DNA of 64,000 nucleotides from Bigelowiella natans CCMP2755 (Eukaryota; Cercozoa; Chlorarachniophyceae), in the NCBI GenBank assembly GCA_000320545.1, contig ADNK01000067.1, positions 38,715-102,714 of the forward strand. The letters run 5' to 3'. The notes under the pieces are model-generated. The model was given only the letters and a program-made list of their open reading frames with translations, was not told the origin of the DNA and made no database searches. Position 1 is the first letter of the stretch, and the number at the start of each line of letters is the position of its first letter. A program made the translations under genes and the position numbers. Below are positions 10,334 through 23,872 of this stretch, in pieces.

Positions 10334-11816
10334 ATGTCTCTCGGTAACAATATTGGTCGCCTCATATATGAGTATGCGGCTGATTCAGACACGGTGATGA
10401 CAATGACTAAGTTACTGACGACGAGAGATCTTCACAAAATAAAAGAGGTGGACGATGCTTAGATGTTCATTCACATACATACCCCCCCCCCCCACCCACG
10501 CAAAAAAAAAATTACGCAAAATTCACATTTTTACTGCTCATTGTACATGCCATTTAATTCTCCGCAATCGCTCGCAATACAGATCTTTACCACGTTACTT
10601 TTGAAGCAGTCACTCTCTTTTCATGCGATCGGTCTTTTAATCTGTCGCATTAGTCGTACACGCACTGTTAAAGTAAAACTACTGTCGTAGAGGATCACGG
10701 CAGAGATATATGAAAGAGGAATCAAAGAAAATTTGCCTGTATCTCAATCGCTTTTAGATAAAGCTCTAGCTGAATCGAAGGTTGTTGATCTGGGTGCGGG
10801 CCCATACATGTGTACCTGTGGTTGTGGGGACGTTTCGAAAATACCAACATTAAAACAACTCTTGAGCGTATTCATCGACACTAGACCGAGATTTTATTAC
10901 ATGAGAAAATCGATGGGAGGCAGATGTAAAGGTGGTGAGAATTCAATAGAAATAGAAATTTAATTAGGAACCTTTGCAGGCAGAGTGGGCCAAAAAATAT
11001 CAACTAAAAGTTATCGAGGCTGTCAATCACAAGTAAGAAACTGATCTAATTCGTCTTGTTTTCCTGAGTATATTCCTGTGTTTGCATAGTGTGTAGGTGT
11101 TCGCAAATTCAGCATTTCGTCTTTTGCTCGCGTTTTTGTTCGTGTTTCCCGCCTTTACCATGTTGTGCAACATAAAAATGTGTTTTTAGGCTGCCGCAAG
11201 CAGTTGATGATTCAACAGATATCGATACGTTTGACTTTTCCTCGACCAAAGTTACGATTGAGTTTCCAACAAAACCTGAGAGAGCAATGAATTTCTTTGT
11301 CGAAGGTGCATCAGTGCGGATTATTATGTATTATCAAATGTGTGTGTGAACGTGTGTAGCAACAATATCTTTTGAGAGAATTCTATTTAAGATTAGATAG
11401 AAGTTAAATTGTGTTATTTTGTATCGTGTTGACGAATGAGGACGGAAACACGGAATGATTCTTAATTTGTAGGTGTAGAATGGAGATCTATGAATCTCGT
11501 CAATCATGCTGAATTGACAATAGAAAATGAGAGCATCTTATTCACTGACAAATGTGGAAAGAACACCGGCATGGCGGAAAAGGTAAGCGAAGTCATCACA
11601 CCGAAGTGCTATCTGAAGACGATGCTGAGATCGAAGAAACTGGCTGAAATTGGACAACAAATCACCGAGTCGTCCGAATTCATACATGAATTATTCCTAG
11701 TGTTGCAATCAGCAGGAGTGATAATAGAGGGGGACACATTCCATCAATCTCTTTATGATAACACGTTTTTCAAGACTGTAGGAGAATTTCATCCATCACC
11801 TGCAGCCGAACGCTGA
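10334..11816 (+). CDS. Uncharacterised protein, five exons
   Basis: Exons with exact joins: 10334-10447, from 10691 to a donor near 10933, one beginning after GCAGGCAG near 10985, one after GTTTTTAG near 11190, and a terminal exon from about 11474 to 11816. The protein is about 280 residues, soluble, charged, with a central Cys pair region (YMCTCGCGDVSKIP) and a C-terminal acidic, helix-rich part ending EFHPSPAAER. No signal peptide or membrane segment is visible. I do not recognise a family. Coding status rests on consistent frames through five GT-AG introns and the absence of low-complexity bias. Confidence 0.6.
10485..10509 (+). repeat. Poly-C / poly-A tract
   Basis: C-run followed within a few bases by an A-run, inside intron 1 of the unknown gene. 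Confidence 0.8.
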
Positions 11817-12565
11817 AGTGGAGAGACGATCTATCCTAACATCAGATGACACACGTCCCTTTACAACAGCGTAGTGAATGCAACTTGGCAGGCGCCAAGC
11901 ATGCAAGCTTCAAGCTCAACATCGCTGAAATCGTTCGAGTCCAGCCACTGTGGAGTACGTAGAGCGCATTTGCGTACCTTTGCAAATGCATTGCCACACC
12001 AAGTTATGATGTCGCAACATTTCACTATTCCGCATTTTATTTGATTAACGAACTTGCTTAGATGTGCAGTTTTTGAACACTCGCGCTGTTTTGAGTGATT
12101 TCAAGTCTTCATAGATGGTTTTATTTTCATTTTCATCGGCTGCTGCGCTACACCGCACTCGCCATGTACACATACATGTGTTACATCGGGTTTGTTGCGC
12201 GCAGGCGATGCATCGTGCAATCAATGACCGTGCTTTCGACACATGTGCTATGCACACGCTGGACAAGCGCATTCTGCATGGTCTAGACTACAGTAGATGG
12301 TGCTCGGAGTAGCCAATTAAGTATGCACTTACATGATTGAGGCGTAGCCAAACAACTGCTCAGGCGAGTGCAAATGCTAATCTAGTAATCTTGGTAATTG
12401 GTAGCAAATGATAGATATATCACTGGATCGCTTTTACTTCCATACATTCGAACAAGAGGCACGTATCGTACATCTGAAGACGTGCTTATATAAAACAGTA
12501 GAGCAGAGCGTGGTTGTTTTTCTATTTTTTCCCTCCGTTATTTTCTATCATCGCCCATCGAGTTA
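11817..12565. other. Convergent 3' spacer, TGCATG/CTAG-rich
   Basis: Separates the unknown gene (+) from the end of the aldehyde oxidase gene (-). Contains GCTTAGATGTGCAG, GTCTAGACTACAG and ACATGTG words. No gene supported. Confidence 0.5.
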
Positions 12566-13325
12566 TTAGTCGGAGAAGGGTTTGTCCAGAGCTTCAAGTT
12601 TTTCAACAACGGGAGCAAGCAGGGCCATTCGCGTTGTCAGTGTTGCAGGGGCAGGAAGAGCAAAGAAGTCTTTGAGCCCTACCTCTGCGCGTGCATCACG
12701 GATCGCATGTCGCAATGCCATGAGAACGCTAGAGGCAAGGACAAGTGGGGGTTCTCCTGAGGCCTTACTACTCAATACACGGCCAACCTTGTTCCCTTGC
12801 AGCAGGTTCAAGTTCCACTCACGGGGGACGTTGATTGCAAGCGGGGGCTTGTACTCCCACGTCCCGTTGGAGATCAATTCTCCGGTGCCCTCATCGTAGA
12901 GCACCTCTTCTTGAATCATCATTCCCAAGCCCTGCATGAAGCCCCCCTCGGCCTGTCCGATGTCGATGGCGGGGTTCAGGCTTTTGGCGCAGTCGATGAT
13001 AAGATCCACTCGATCTACTACGATCTCGCCCGTCATCACATCGATCTCAACCTGCAGAGATATCAAATGCAACGAAACCGCAATGCTGCCTTAGCTGCAC
13101 TTACAAGCTGCTAAGCCTACAGAAATTCGAGGTAGTGGAACTGACTGATACGTTTCCCCCCCCCCTACTCTTCGTTCCATGGAGATGTTATCCAAGGAAA
13201 AAAGACATGCGTTGTATCCGGTTATTGATGATACCTCGGAGCATCCAACACCCCAGCAATTGTATGTTGCTTTATCGTTGTCCTTTGTATCCGACCAATG
13301 GCCAAGTGCCTGTCATTACCATTAG

Positions 13326-13370
<45 letters not shown>

Positions 13371-13765
13371 TACACGAATGCACCAATCAATCAGCAGGAG
13401 CCATCCAGTAGAAGGAAATATGTTGTAACTTTCATTAAAGAATAGGAGAGAAGAGGAGAGATTTCGAGCGCTGTTGCTTTACAGCAGCGCCTTCCCCCGA
13501 GATGCAATGCCGCATTGAAAAACATCGCCACTCCTCACCTGCATCATCATATTAGCCCCCTCCGCAGCGGCACAGACTTGACCAAATGAAATGGGCTTCC
13601 TATCATCATGCGTAGAGTCTTCTCCCCCCTTCGACTCCGATTTCGCTTTTTCCTCCAACCCGGCCAAGATAGGCCCCATCCTCTTCACCAATGCCTCACA
13701 AGCGCGGCGAGCAGCCTCACAAGCACCTGGGGCAGGTAGGAGATGAGTATGGTCAGTAAGCTAGA

Positions 13766-13797
<32 letters not shown>

Positions 13798-16095
13798 ATG
13801 GTGGTGGTAGTAATAATACCCTCAGTGCCAGTAGAACCACCGGTGAAGACTTGACTGGACAACATACGTGATTGGTACTGCGCGAATTTGATCTTGTCGA
13901 GAGAGAGGGGCTCTCCCGTTAGCTTGCCTAGCTCATGGGCTACGACTTGCGCGACCTTTACTTGGATTCCTTGTCCCATCGGCGTAGCGCCGTGCATCAC
14001 ACACACGGTGCCGTCGGTGTACAGATTCACGAGTGCGGAGCGTTTCCAAATGTTCACCTTTGAGGGCGATGATGTGATGATCATGGTGGTGAATAAGGAC
14101 GCTGCTGCTGCTGATGATGATGAGCGATAACGGGTGATGATGATGATAATGATTACTGATACTGATTAATGTTATCAACGATTGCATTAAAGATAAGCAC
14201 TATTGGAACAATAAGCAGTGAGAAGGAAATAAATTCCCGGTAGTCTACTTTTTTTGCAGAGAATATTAAGATCATATCGTCGTCAGCAGCATTTTAATCG
14301 AATATGTATATATCTCACTGCTATACCTAACTACTACTGCTGCAACTGTCTGTCAGCATGCCTAGCTGCACCTATTACCTTGTAGCGCATTGGCACCATA
14401 CAGATTCCCTTCTTCTTGAGCTTGTTGGTGCTGTTAAAGGCTTTGACCTTTTCACTACGTTTTTTGTAGTCGCAGGACGCCTCTAGCTCCTCCCAGCATT
14501 TCAGTGCCGTGTACTTGTCGAGCTCGGCGAAACCGCAGTCCTTCAGGATCTGTTGTTGTCGTTGAAGGAGAGACGTAAGGTATGGGCTCGGAGGCTGCGA
14601 TAGAGCAGCGCTAGCGACACTTATTACAACAAACGCTCATAAATCCATATTATACGTATTTTAGATACTGCGACAGGGCAATTGCGCCATTGTCCTTGTG
14701 TTGTTGTTGTTGTTGTTGTTGTTGTTTCTACTACCTTTTCATCATCCGGAAGCATATTAGTCTTGCGGACTTGATGAGGGTCGAGATTGAGCGCGTGGGC
14801 GACGTGCTCGATGATGGTTTCAATATGCACAGACGCCTGGATCTCGCCTGGCCCGCGCATCACCTGAGTTTGTGAACAAAGAAACAACACCACGAACAAG
14901 AAAAGGGTGATTATGCAAAGCAGAACACAGAATTCAATTTAAACCAACTAATTCTAAAGCATATCCGCTCGCAGCAATACCACTGTCTCTGTTTATGATT
15001 TATGGCTAATCGAGAAGCAATCGAATTCACATATTTAGAATTTGTTGTTCTTGCATTGTCGGGAGCGCGGACGCTACGCATTGTACACCGACATTGACAG
15101 GAGCTTCGTTGGTGAGACACATGCGCGCTGTGATCTCCCTATTAGGAAGATGATACGCCTGCGTGAGTGCACTCCCAACGGACATGTTTGTGAACCAGCC
15201 GAGGTTGGCAGAGGCACCGCTTGCAAGCATATGCTCGAAGCTGAGCGCTTTGATCTTGCCCTCTTTCCCAGAGGCGACCTGCATTGTGTACATATGCAAG
15301 TTCACCAGGACATGGAGGTAAGCAAGTTGTGTGACAATATCTATGCAAAGGTCATCCACTGTCTCTGCCATTATATTTCATCATCATCATCATCGTCATC
15401 ATCATCGTCATCATCATCATCGACCACCCCCATCCCCACCTTGTAACTAGCTTCGCAGTCTGGTCTCCCCCCTACAAGCTGCATGTCGCAGTTTCGATCC
15501 AGATGCACATACACGGGCGCGTTGAAGCGTGTTGCGGCAATGGCTGTGATCTGTGCGCCGTAGCCGATGTTCTTCCCTCCGAACGACCCTCCCATCCGAC
15601 CATGCACTATATTAATCATGCTCATAGGTTTCTTCACAGCTGCGGCAATGTTGGAATTCGCCCCTTGAGGCCACTGCGAAGAGACCACCACCCTGATGCC
15701 GCGTTCTTCGTCGGGGACGGCGTAGGCGAAGCACGGATCCATGTAGAAGTGTTTCTGCCTTCCAACTCTGGATTTTCCTTTCAGAACTACGCCCTTCCCT
15801 TCCTCATCGGCGAATACCTTCTTCGCGTCGCCCGCGTCGTTCTTGAACTCGGTTGGGAGGAAGGGGAGGCTCGGAATGATCTCTTTGCTTTCTACCGCCT
15901 TTGCAATGGAGAGAATAGCCTCCTTGCCGTCAGCCTGCTCTTCGTAGATCACGCGAACGAATCGGATGGCGTTCCGTGCTTGCTCCAGCGAGTCGGCGAT
16001 TAGCAGACCCACACATGCACCGCTGAGGTTAGTCGTAGTAGCAGTTGTTGTAGTAGTAGTAGTAGTAGTAGTAGTAGTAACCAAGCTCGCGTGAG

Positions 16096-16127
<32 letters not shown>

Positions 16128-19100
16128 TGTGTTTGCGAATAAGGAATATAAGATTTGCAGCCGTAATCCCCCCCACCCCCTCATCTTTACCATTACCATC
16201 TCCTTAATAATAAATAATAATAATAATCACAATAAGAAATCAAATCATGGTGGTCATGATACCTGTAAGGCACCTCCTCGCCCTTACCGAGGACAGTCGT
16301 GGGCTTGTAATAGCACGTAAGCTTATCTCCAAGATCATAGGGTTCGCCAGTAACGGACCAGGTGTTGTCGCCTACCTCTGCTTTGGCAACGTGCCTACAG
16401 TTGGGGAGGAGAAGAGTACAAAGATCATTATTCTCTAATGAATCTACTGCTTCGACTTTAGACACACCATGCATGCATACACGCGACAAAAGCAACATCT
16501 CCAACTGATAAATAAATAAATAGATGGATAAGCAGTTAATAGATAGCTACCCCCTGACTCCAGGCTGCTTCAGAGCCACAGAGAAGTCGACGTCTTTGAT
16601 CACAGCTCGAGCTCGACGTGCGTAGGCAATGGCTCCGAACAGGGTACCGCCCACAGGAGTCGTGTCTGAGTTGAACCTGACAGTTTTCACCAAAATCACC
16701 CATCATGATCATCATCATCATCATTACCACCACCACCATTCACCACCACCACTAGCATTTCGGGTGGTCATCATTTCATGGCGAATTTCGGTCCATCGTC
16801 CACGCAGGGGTACCAACTTTGCGCTGCCTGAGGAGAGAAGTTTCCCGCTGAGGAGGGGGATTGGAAGAGAGACGGGAGCGTGCTCCTCACTGAAGCCGAA
16901 TGACTGTTTGGCGCAGGATACTCTCAATCGCTTTGCATCGATAGTCTCTGCAGCGGACGCGACTGTTTTGTCGCTTTTCGAGGAGAACCCCAAACAGAAT
17001 CTCACGAAAAAACTATCGGCCAATGCCACGCGCGAAGACGCACGGAGGCCTCCTGACAATGGATCGAGATGGTATGTTAGATGATGATAAGTGGGTTCAT
17101 CATAAGAGTTGCAAATAATAACAGTGATAAGACTTAGACTGATGGCGCGTAAAATAATAGTAATAATTTCTAGACTGATGGCGGCAAAGCCGAGCGTGCA
17201 TGCGCTTCTTTTCCTACCAGCTTTCTTGACCATTTGCTCCACAGCCTCTCGGAGGGCCTTGCGCGCCTTGCGATATACGCTATTGGTCAACTTCTTCCCT
17301 TCCATGATCTTCTCCACCCCCCCCATCCTGATAGCGTGAGAGCCAGCATCCTCATGCGACATCAGTCCCCCGTACGCTATAGTAACTCCTTTCACCACAC
17401 CGTCGCTCCCGCACGAAGCCTTGAAGGCGGCGTTGACGATAGCATGCGCATTCACGGGGCGAATTGCCGCACGGTAGGTCTTGAACACGGCACCAGCCCC
17501 CGCGTGGAAGGGAATGAAAATGGATTCGAGAAGCGTCATGTCTACGGGCAGCTTGGGAGTAGCGAGGAACTCCTCCATCGTCTCCTTCTTGTCGGTTTTC
17601 CCCGCCCATTTTACGATTGCACCAGCTCCGAGAAGGATCGTTGCTAGGTCGGAGAGAAACCTGTGGTGACGGCGTCACCAGTAATGGAGGCCAGGGCGCG
17701 ATATTAGTTGGGTTTCGTTTGTGCGTGCATTAAAGGATGATAGTCATGTATTACTCTACGCTAGATATTCACCCCCCCCCCTCCTCCTCCTCTTCCTTCT
17801 TCTTCTTCTCCTCATTCTCTACATCTGCTACAATCATCCTTTGGTTTTTGCGACAACAACAACAACAACAACTACTACTACTACTACTATCACTACCCTT
17901 TGGTCTTCGCGAGCATGATATTTCCTGCAATACTGCCAGAGTCCCGCACGTGCACATTTGCCACCTTAAAATCACATCACCACCATCATCATTATCATTA
18001 TCGTCCAGGACATTTACCATTATGGCCGGTGACGTAGTACTACTATTTAATACTGCTAGTAAGAGCACACTCGTGGGACAAATACGCTCTCCTTCACAGT
18101 CGCATTTCGTTTTATTGAGAGTGAACAATGCCGTACCTTCTTCATGTGTGCTACAAGCGGTGCAAACGACACGCTCGCGCTGGTGATATCGAAGCCATAT
18201 ACGAATGAGCGCAATGATTTTAAGCGACGATGAAGATATTTCGCGGGCGACGATAGAAAGAGCTAATATGCTGCTTCACAGATAAATGAGGGAACGAATT
18301 TGTTGCTTTCTTTACCTTTTATTTGCGGTGAGGGCATTCATAACGTGTGAGATCTTGGATGCTGCTCCGACAACAATGCCATCGCCAACCACTGCATCGT
18401 GCACATTACAAGTTCAGCACAACCAAACGCAAGTAATCAAAAAATAAAATAGAAAAAATCACACCTTTGACGCCGTTGATTTCAGGAATATCCGAGATAT
18501 CAATGAATCTTTTACCAACATTACAGAATAAAACAACCAGTTGAATTAGCCACATAAATGAGTAGTAAAATCATGTACTTCCCAATCGATTTTCTCAGGG
18601 AATGCATTAGGTTTCTGCTGTCGTCTCATTCGATCCCTCCCTCCCTTAGCTCCATCAATTAAACTACTACCTACACTCTCTGCCATCGAGTTTCTTCGCT
18701 CTATTGCTCCCTATTTCTAAGCCCTCTCATGGCCCTACGACTCCCTGACAGTTGCTTTTCATCTATGGCCTCCCTCCCTCCCTCCTCCCCTCCCTGTAAC
18801 AAGTGAATAAAACTAGACGCACGTTTTGTACTCCTTTGACTCGAGGTGCCAATGATGCGTTCTCTTCAGCCCCTTCTCTTCGGAGGAATCAGAAACGAAT
18901 GCGGGCTTGTAGATGCCGTAGCTTGTTTTCCCTGATAGTCGTAACAAATCCCACGCATACGACGCAAAGAGCACACCATGTTGTTATTACAAACTCAGGT
19001 ACACAGCAACGAGGTATGGAGGAGGACTTCTCCCCTTCCTGATGAGATTGTGTTACATACGCACAGAACCGCCAACACGTTATGTTCGATATGGGGAAGG

Positions 19101-20957
19101 AGGGGGGCGGGAGAGAGTACCAACGGTAAGGCGAGCGTCTGGATATGCGGCCATAGCCTTTGCAAGCGCATCCATACTGCTCGCAGGTTTCACCCTGAGG
19201 AGGATTCAGGGAAGGAGAAGATATATATCGTCATCGTTTATTTGCAAATTGTGAACCCTCCTTTTTTCTTCCCTGTCCAAGCGCCTTCTTTGCTTATCCA
19301 CCGCCACCATCCGTGAATGCCGAACTACGTACACCTCTGCACTGCTCTACTAGTACTAGTACTAGTCTCTACTAGTTCTAGTACTAGTACTATTGCTACC
19401 AGGTGATTCCGTTTTTACTGAAGGCGATACTTTGCTTACTCTCGAAGCCTTTTAGCTCCTCCGGAAACTTTTGATCCCACTTTTCCATATCGTAGCACCC
19501 TTTCGTGTAGCTCTGCATTCCAATAAATGCATAAATAAATGCATATGATGTTGTTGTGTAAACGGGCCGCGCAATGGGCAGTGCGGAATTAAGGGGGGAA
19601 AAAAATGATTGGCCCATTTGAGAATCATATTGAATGGAATGGCTTTTTAATGACTGTTTGCCAGTGAGACAAGGCTAGCGCGACACTGATAGTGGCGTGG
19701 TTACGAATAACCTTTTTGCAGATGTGGTCAACGGTGTCTGAGTCTTTCGCGAATGACTTAGCAGTGTCAAGAATCGGACGGTATCCTGATGATGAAATGA
19801 TGTGACGATTGATAGTAATGGTGTGATAGCAAGATTTAACTTTGATGATGATAATCAACGACAAGGACGATGGAGCAGTATAATAAATTGTAGGATGAAA
19901 ACATCCACGTAGGGCTAGAAATACTTGCGATGGCAAAGCGCGTCGCGTGTATGGTAAACATTTCCAATTCCGCTTATCTACCTGTGCAACGACAGATATT
20001 GCCATCCAACTGCGATTCCATGTATGCCATATCAGCACTCGGATTCTTCTTGAGCGCCTGGTACATCGTCATGACCATGCCGGGGGAACAAAATCCACAC
20101 TGGAGTCCATTCATCTACGGAAAGTATGATATTATTAGATACTTCTGTTGTCCTCATATGCATGGCTGTCATTACCTGAGCTAGGCGTTTTTGGATAGGA
20201 TGGAAGGTATCACCCTCTGGTGTGTCAGCTGTACGGTTTTTGAGAGCTTTTGTTCGAAGCCCCTCGACAGTTGTGATAGCCCAGCCGTGAGCGGAAGCTA
20301 AAGGGGCCAGGCACGAGTTCACTGACTTGAACTCCTCCTTTTAGATTGTGTTATAGTTGGATTCATAATAGTCACATGTGCGCTTTTTTAAAGAAAAGGC
20401 AGGTTTGGTTTCAGAAGTAAGGAGCTGCGTGCGTTCCTTGGTCAAAACATCGGGATAATAAGAACCCGTTTATTTCAAATGGTAATATCTCAGAGTCACC
20501 TTTCCATTAACCCAGCGAGAGAGAGTCATAGCGCATGCCCCGCATCCGCCTTCGCCGCAACCGTACTGTGAAGATATATCAATGATTCCTAGTGCAGAAT
20601 AAACTATGCATTCTTTCCCTCAAGTAAATAGTGAAACATTGACTTTTTTTCGATGGGATGGGAGGGCTTAGTTGAAGATCATACTTTGGTTCCTTTTAGC
20701 CCAGCAACGTCACGAACATAAGACTGGAGGCTCATAGTGGGGTCCACCTGTCATCATGTGCTACAGCATAAGTACAAGAGCAAACATTGATGGGTGTGTT
20801 CCAACGTACCTCTCCACTCGACAAAGTTTTCATCTGCCCATTGAGAGCAAAAACGAGTTCTCCTGCGGTATATATTCACATTCAACCTCAAATTGTTCGA
20901 GAAATGATTTCTTCCCCGTCCCGTCCCCGATCGAGTAGATCCACCTTTTGAAACCAT
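12566..20957 (-). CDS. Aldehyde oxidase / xanthine dehydrogenase-family molybdoflavoenzyme
   Basis: Cytosolic-type enzyme using two 2Fe-2S clusters, FAD and molybdopterin. Twenty-six exons join in frame, giving about 1360 residues, the normal family length. First exon is 13 bases (20957-20945, MVSK). Order of domains: plant-type 2Fe-2S motif YGCGEGGCGACA (20500-20565); second cluster QCGFCSPG and GNICRCTG (19982-20114); FAD domain with VGGKTSYGIY, FIDISDIPEI and GSIAGNIMLAK; Mo domain with GGSFGGKN (in 15440-16022), MRGPGE (14735-14863), GATPMGQG (13820-14057), GVGCSEVEIDVMTGE (13235-13309 into 13051), SLNPAIDIGQ and catalytic-Glu motif KASGEPP (last exon 13051-12566). Residues typical of xanthine dehydrogenase substrate binding are replaced, and MRGPGE is the form found in aldehyde oxidases, so aldehyde oxidase is the better call. 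Microsatellites sit in its introns only. Confidence 0.93.
13324..13370 (+). repeat. (AGC)n in aldehyde oxidase intron
   Basis: Trinucleotide run just upstream (minus-strand sense) of the 25-codon exon 13309-13235. Other trinucleotide runs of the same gene: (TAG)n 13766-13797, (TTG)n 14697-14727, (CAT)n 15378-15423, (TAG)n 16042-16080. Confidence 0.95.
16090..16132 (+). repeat. (GTGC)n tetranucleotide repeat
   Basis: About ten GTGC units inside an aldehyde oxidase intron. Confidence 0.9.
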
Positions 20958-22500
20958 GGTGCGCTGCCTTTTGATTTTTTCTTGTGCACGCGTGTCCGCA
21001 TTTTCCTGGAATTTCTTTCTTTTTAGCCCTAGAAAACAAACGAGCGACAAAAAAAAAGTGCTGTCGTTTCCAAAGATTTGGATTGACTGCAAACTGCGAG
21101 CACCCACTTGATTTAAAATAATTTTTCGTCAATTGGAAACCACATGCATTTTCGTTATAAATTTGCAAAAATCTCTTATTTTCCTGACCTCAAGAGCCAT
21201 TGCGGTGGCCCGAACAACTCGCATGTAATAATTATGTACTCCAAGAATTATTGTTGTCGCACTGTTGTAATTCTATGCAATTTTCGCCAACTTTTATCCT
21301 GTGATTTTACTGATCTGAATTCGGTGGTATGTGCTCCAGCGCCCACCGAGCAGAACCGATCAGATCAGATCACATTGCCAGATAGATAGGGGTGGGGAAG
21401 AGCCGATGATTCGCATTTTTCCATCTGGAGCCGTGCCATATTTTTTGATTCGTACTGCAGTCAGAAAAGGCGAAGAGTTTTTTACCTTGCAACTTCTGGA
21501 GCTGGTTTGCGCTGCAAATGCTCCGTTGACATAATCCCCACATGCCGACCACAGTACGCCTGCAACGAACAGCCCCTTTCACAACGCTTTCGAAATGGGG
21601 GGCTCGATACACCTTGTGGCTTACAGTTTGTATCGGGCTATTATGGCAGCATTTTCTCCCACCCACAACCGACATTCGCAGGAAGTTTGCACGCAGCTGC
21701 CTCTCTCCCCGACCCATCTTTCGTAACAGAAGGTTCCTAAAGCTATTTATAACGCTTACAGAAAGAATACATTGCCATATCTTCGTCTGGTTGGGTTATT
21801 CATATGACAATACTGTGCAGTAGCACTGAAGCCCTGCAACAGCGACTCGATTATCGTATGAAGGCCTTGTTTTTATCCCCCCCCCCTAAGGTATGAAGGA
21901 CCATTTTTTGCTTGTAGCCCAAAAATTGGAACATTGCGGAGTCTCTCTAGGCTATGGAGAATAAGAGGCGGAAGGTACTGCCACTGTCACGCACTTTTAA
22001 GTAGTAATGCATGCTGCGAGTTTTTGTGCGTTTTTGTATGCGCGCGCGTGTGTGTGTGTGTGTGTGGATGTATGTATTACATTACACTTAGATCTTCAAT
22101 ATCGCACTGATGATATAAACATTTGTCAGCAACACAGCAGTTATGCATAATGATGCTGGCGATCATAAGGTTGTTCACATTTTCAAAGCACTGTGATAGA
22201 AGGGAGCGGAACTCTCACATTCAGTAGTTTGATAAAACACGAAGCTGGCATAGAAGTGGGAACAATAAGAATGAGTGAATCAGCACAGCACATACCAAAA
22301 TCATACTTTGTAAAAGCCACACCATCAACATGAAAGTGGCACACGATATAGATATAGATATAAATATATATATATTTAATATCCTCGCTGCAGCAAAAAC
22401 AAATTACTACTCGATCTCTTCTTGCTCTTCTCCCTCTGCGTCCTTTACAATACTAACTCAAGCTCTCCCCCCCTCCCCCCCCCCCCTTTAGGAGGACCCT
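20958..22500. promoter_or_regulatory. Divergent promoter interval (aldehyde oxidase / CobW)
   Basis: 1.5 kb between the two starts. Holds a (GT)n run near 22045-22065, an AT-rich stretch 22350-22378 and a poly-C/pyrimidine tract 22467-22490 ending TTTAG just before the CobW ATG, which looks like an acceptor, so a 5'-UTR intron or an extra upstream exon of CobW is possible. No coding exon could be supported. Confidence 0.4.
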
Positions 22501-23059
22501 ATGATAAATTGCAATTCAAGCTCGAGCATTCGCAATAACAACAGCGGGGGATACATCCCTGCGGATTCTTCATCTTGGATGACTCCGAATACGATCGATG
22601 CTGAAGAGATTGAGCAGCAGATTGAGCAGCAAGCCTGGGCCATCATCGATAGCATTGATGCGCCCGGAGGGGGTTTCGATTACATTGAAAATTGCGAGGA
22701 CGGCAAGATAGCCAACGGCAGCGCTGCAGCAGGAAGAGAGGTTCAGTTGTTTTATACCCGCCATTCGTATGAATGCAGCGATAATTTGACGTATGTAACT
22801 GTAAGTTTTATGCGTGTTTTTATGTAACGAAATTCTGTTTTTATTGGCAGCATGATGCAGCAACGTTACTACCCGGAAGCTACCTCTTTGATGGTCAAAA
22901 TGATAATGAATATCATCACGAGGTTGGGCATGGCGATGCAGATAATGGAGGAGTCGCTTCTTCAAACCTATCCGTTACGTCACTGCCTGCATTCGACCGA
23001 AGAGTGCCTGTAACCGTCGTTAGCGGCTTCCTTGGATCTGGTAATAAGCTCCAAAATGG

Positions 23060-23093
<34 letters not shown>

Positions 23094-23434
23094 ACTGATG
23101 GCGATGATGACAAAACAGAGGACAAAACAGCAGCGTAATATTTGCATATATCCAGGTAAAACAACGCTGATGCGGAATCTATGTCTGGAGTTATCAGCGA
23201 AGCGAAAGCTACGCGTGGGCATTATCGTCAACGATGTCGGTCCATTCAATATGGACGCGCACATCCTAGGGCATGCATCCCGCCAGATCACGCAGCAGCC
23301 GACATTGACAAGGATTCAGCCGAAGCTTGTTGAGGTAAAGCAAGGGTGTGGTGTCTCAGTGTACGTGCACCTCGCAGTGAAAACTCCTGATGGTTGGGTG
23401 GTGGTGGGGAGCGTGGGTGGGGCGTTGAGAATAA

Positions 23435-23471
<37 letters not shown>

Positions 23472-23656
23472 AATTATGATTATTATGACTATGATGAATC
23501 AAATATGGAATCGTTGTAGTTCTCGAATGGATGCATCTGCTGTACGCTGAGGGAGGATTTGCTTGTAGAGCTGAAAAGGTAGTCGATAGTTGCGTTGCCG
23601 TCGGTGATAGCCACGATTCATTTCAAGGGGAATGGATAAGTCATACCGTCTCTCTC

Positions 23657-23695
<39 letters not shown>

Positions 23696-23840
23696 CTCTG
23701 AATATGAAACGTATGATAAAGAATTCCTTCGTACATCTCATCCTCCTCAGGATGGGAGCTTCAGGGCAGTTTGACTATATATTGGTCGAGTCATCAGGTA
23801 CTTATCTACATTGTTTTCACTCTCCTCCTCCTCCTCCTCC

Positions 23841-23872
<32 letters not shown>

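Noticed and set aside
15378-15423. Poly-Asp or poly-Ser coding run
   Set aside because: Lies in an aldehyde oxidase intron between exons that close in frame.
15503-16003. 166-codon plus-strand frame
   Set aside because: Antisense shadow of the conserved Mo-domain exon of the aldehyde oxidase.
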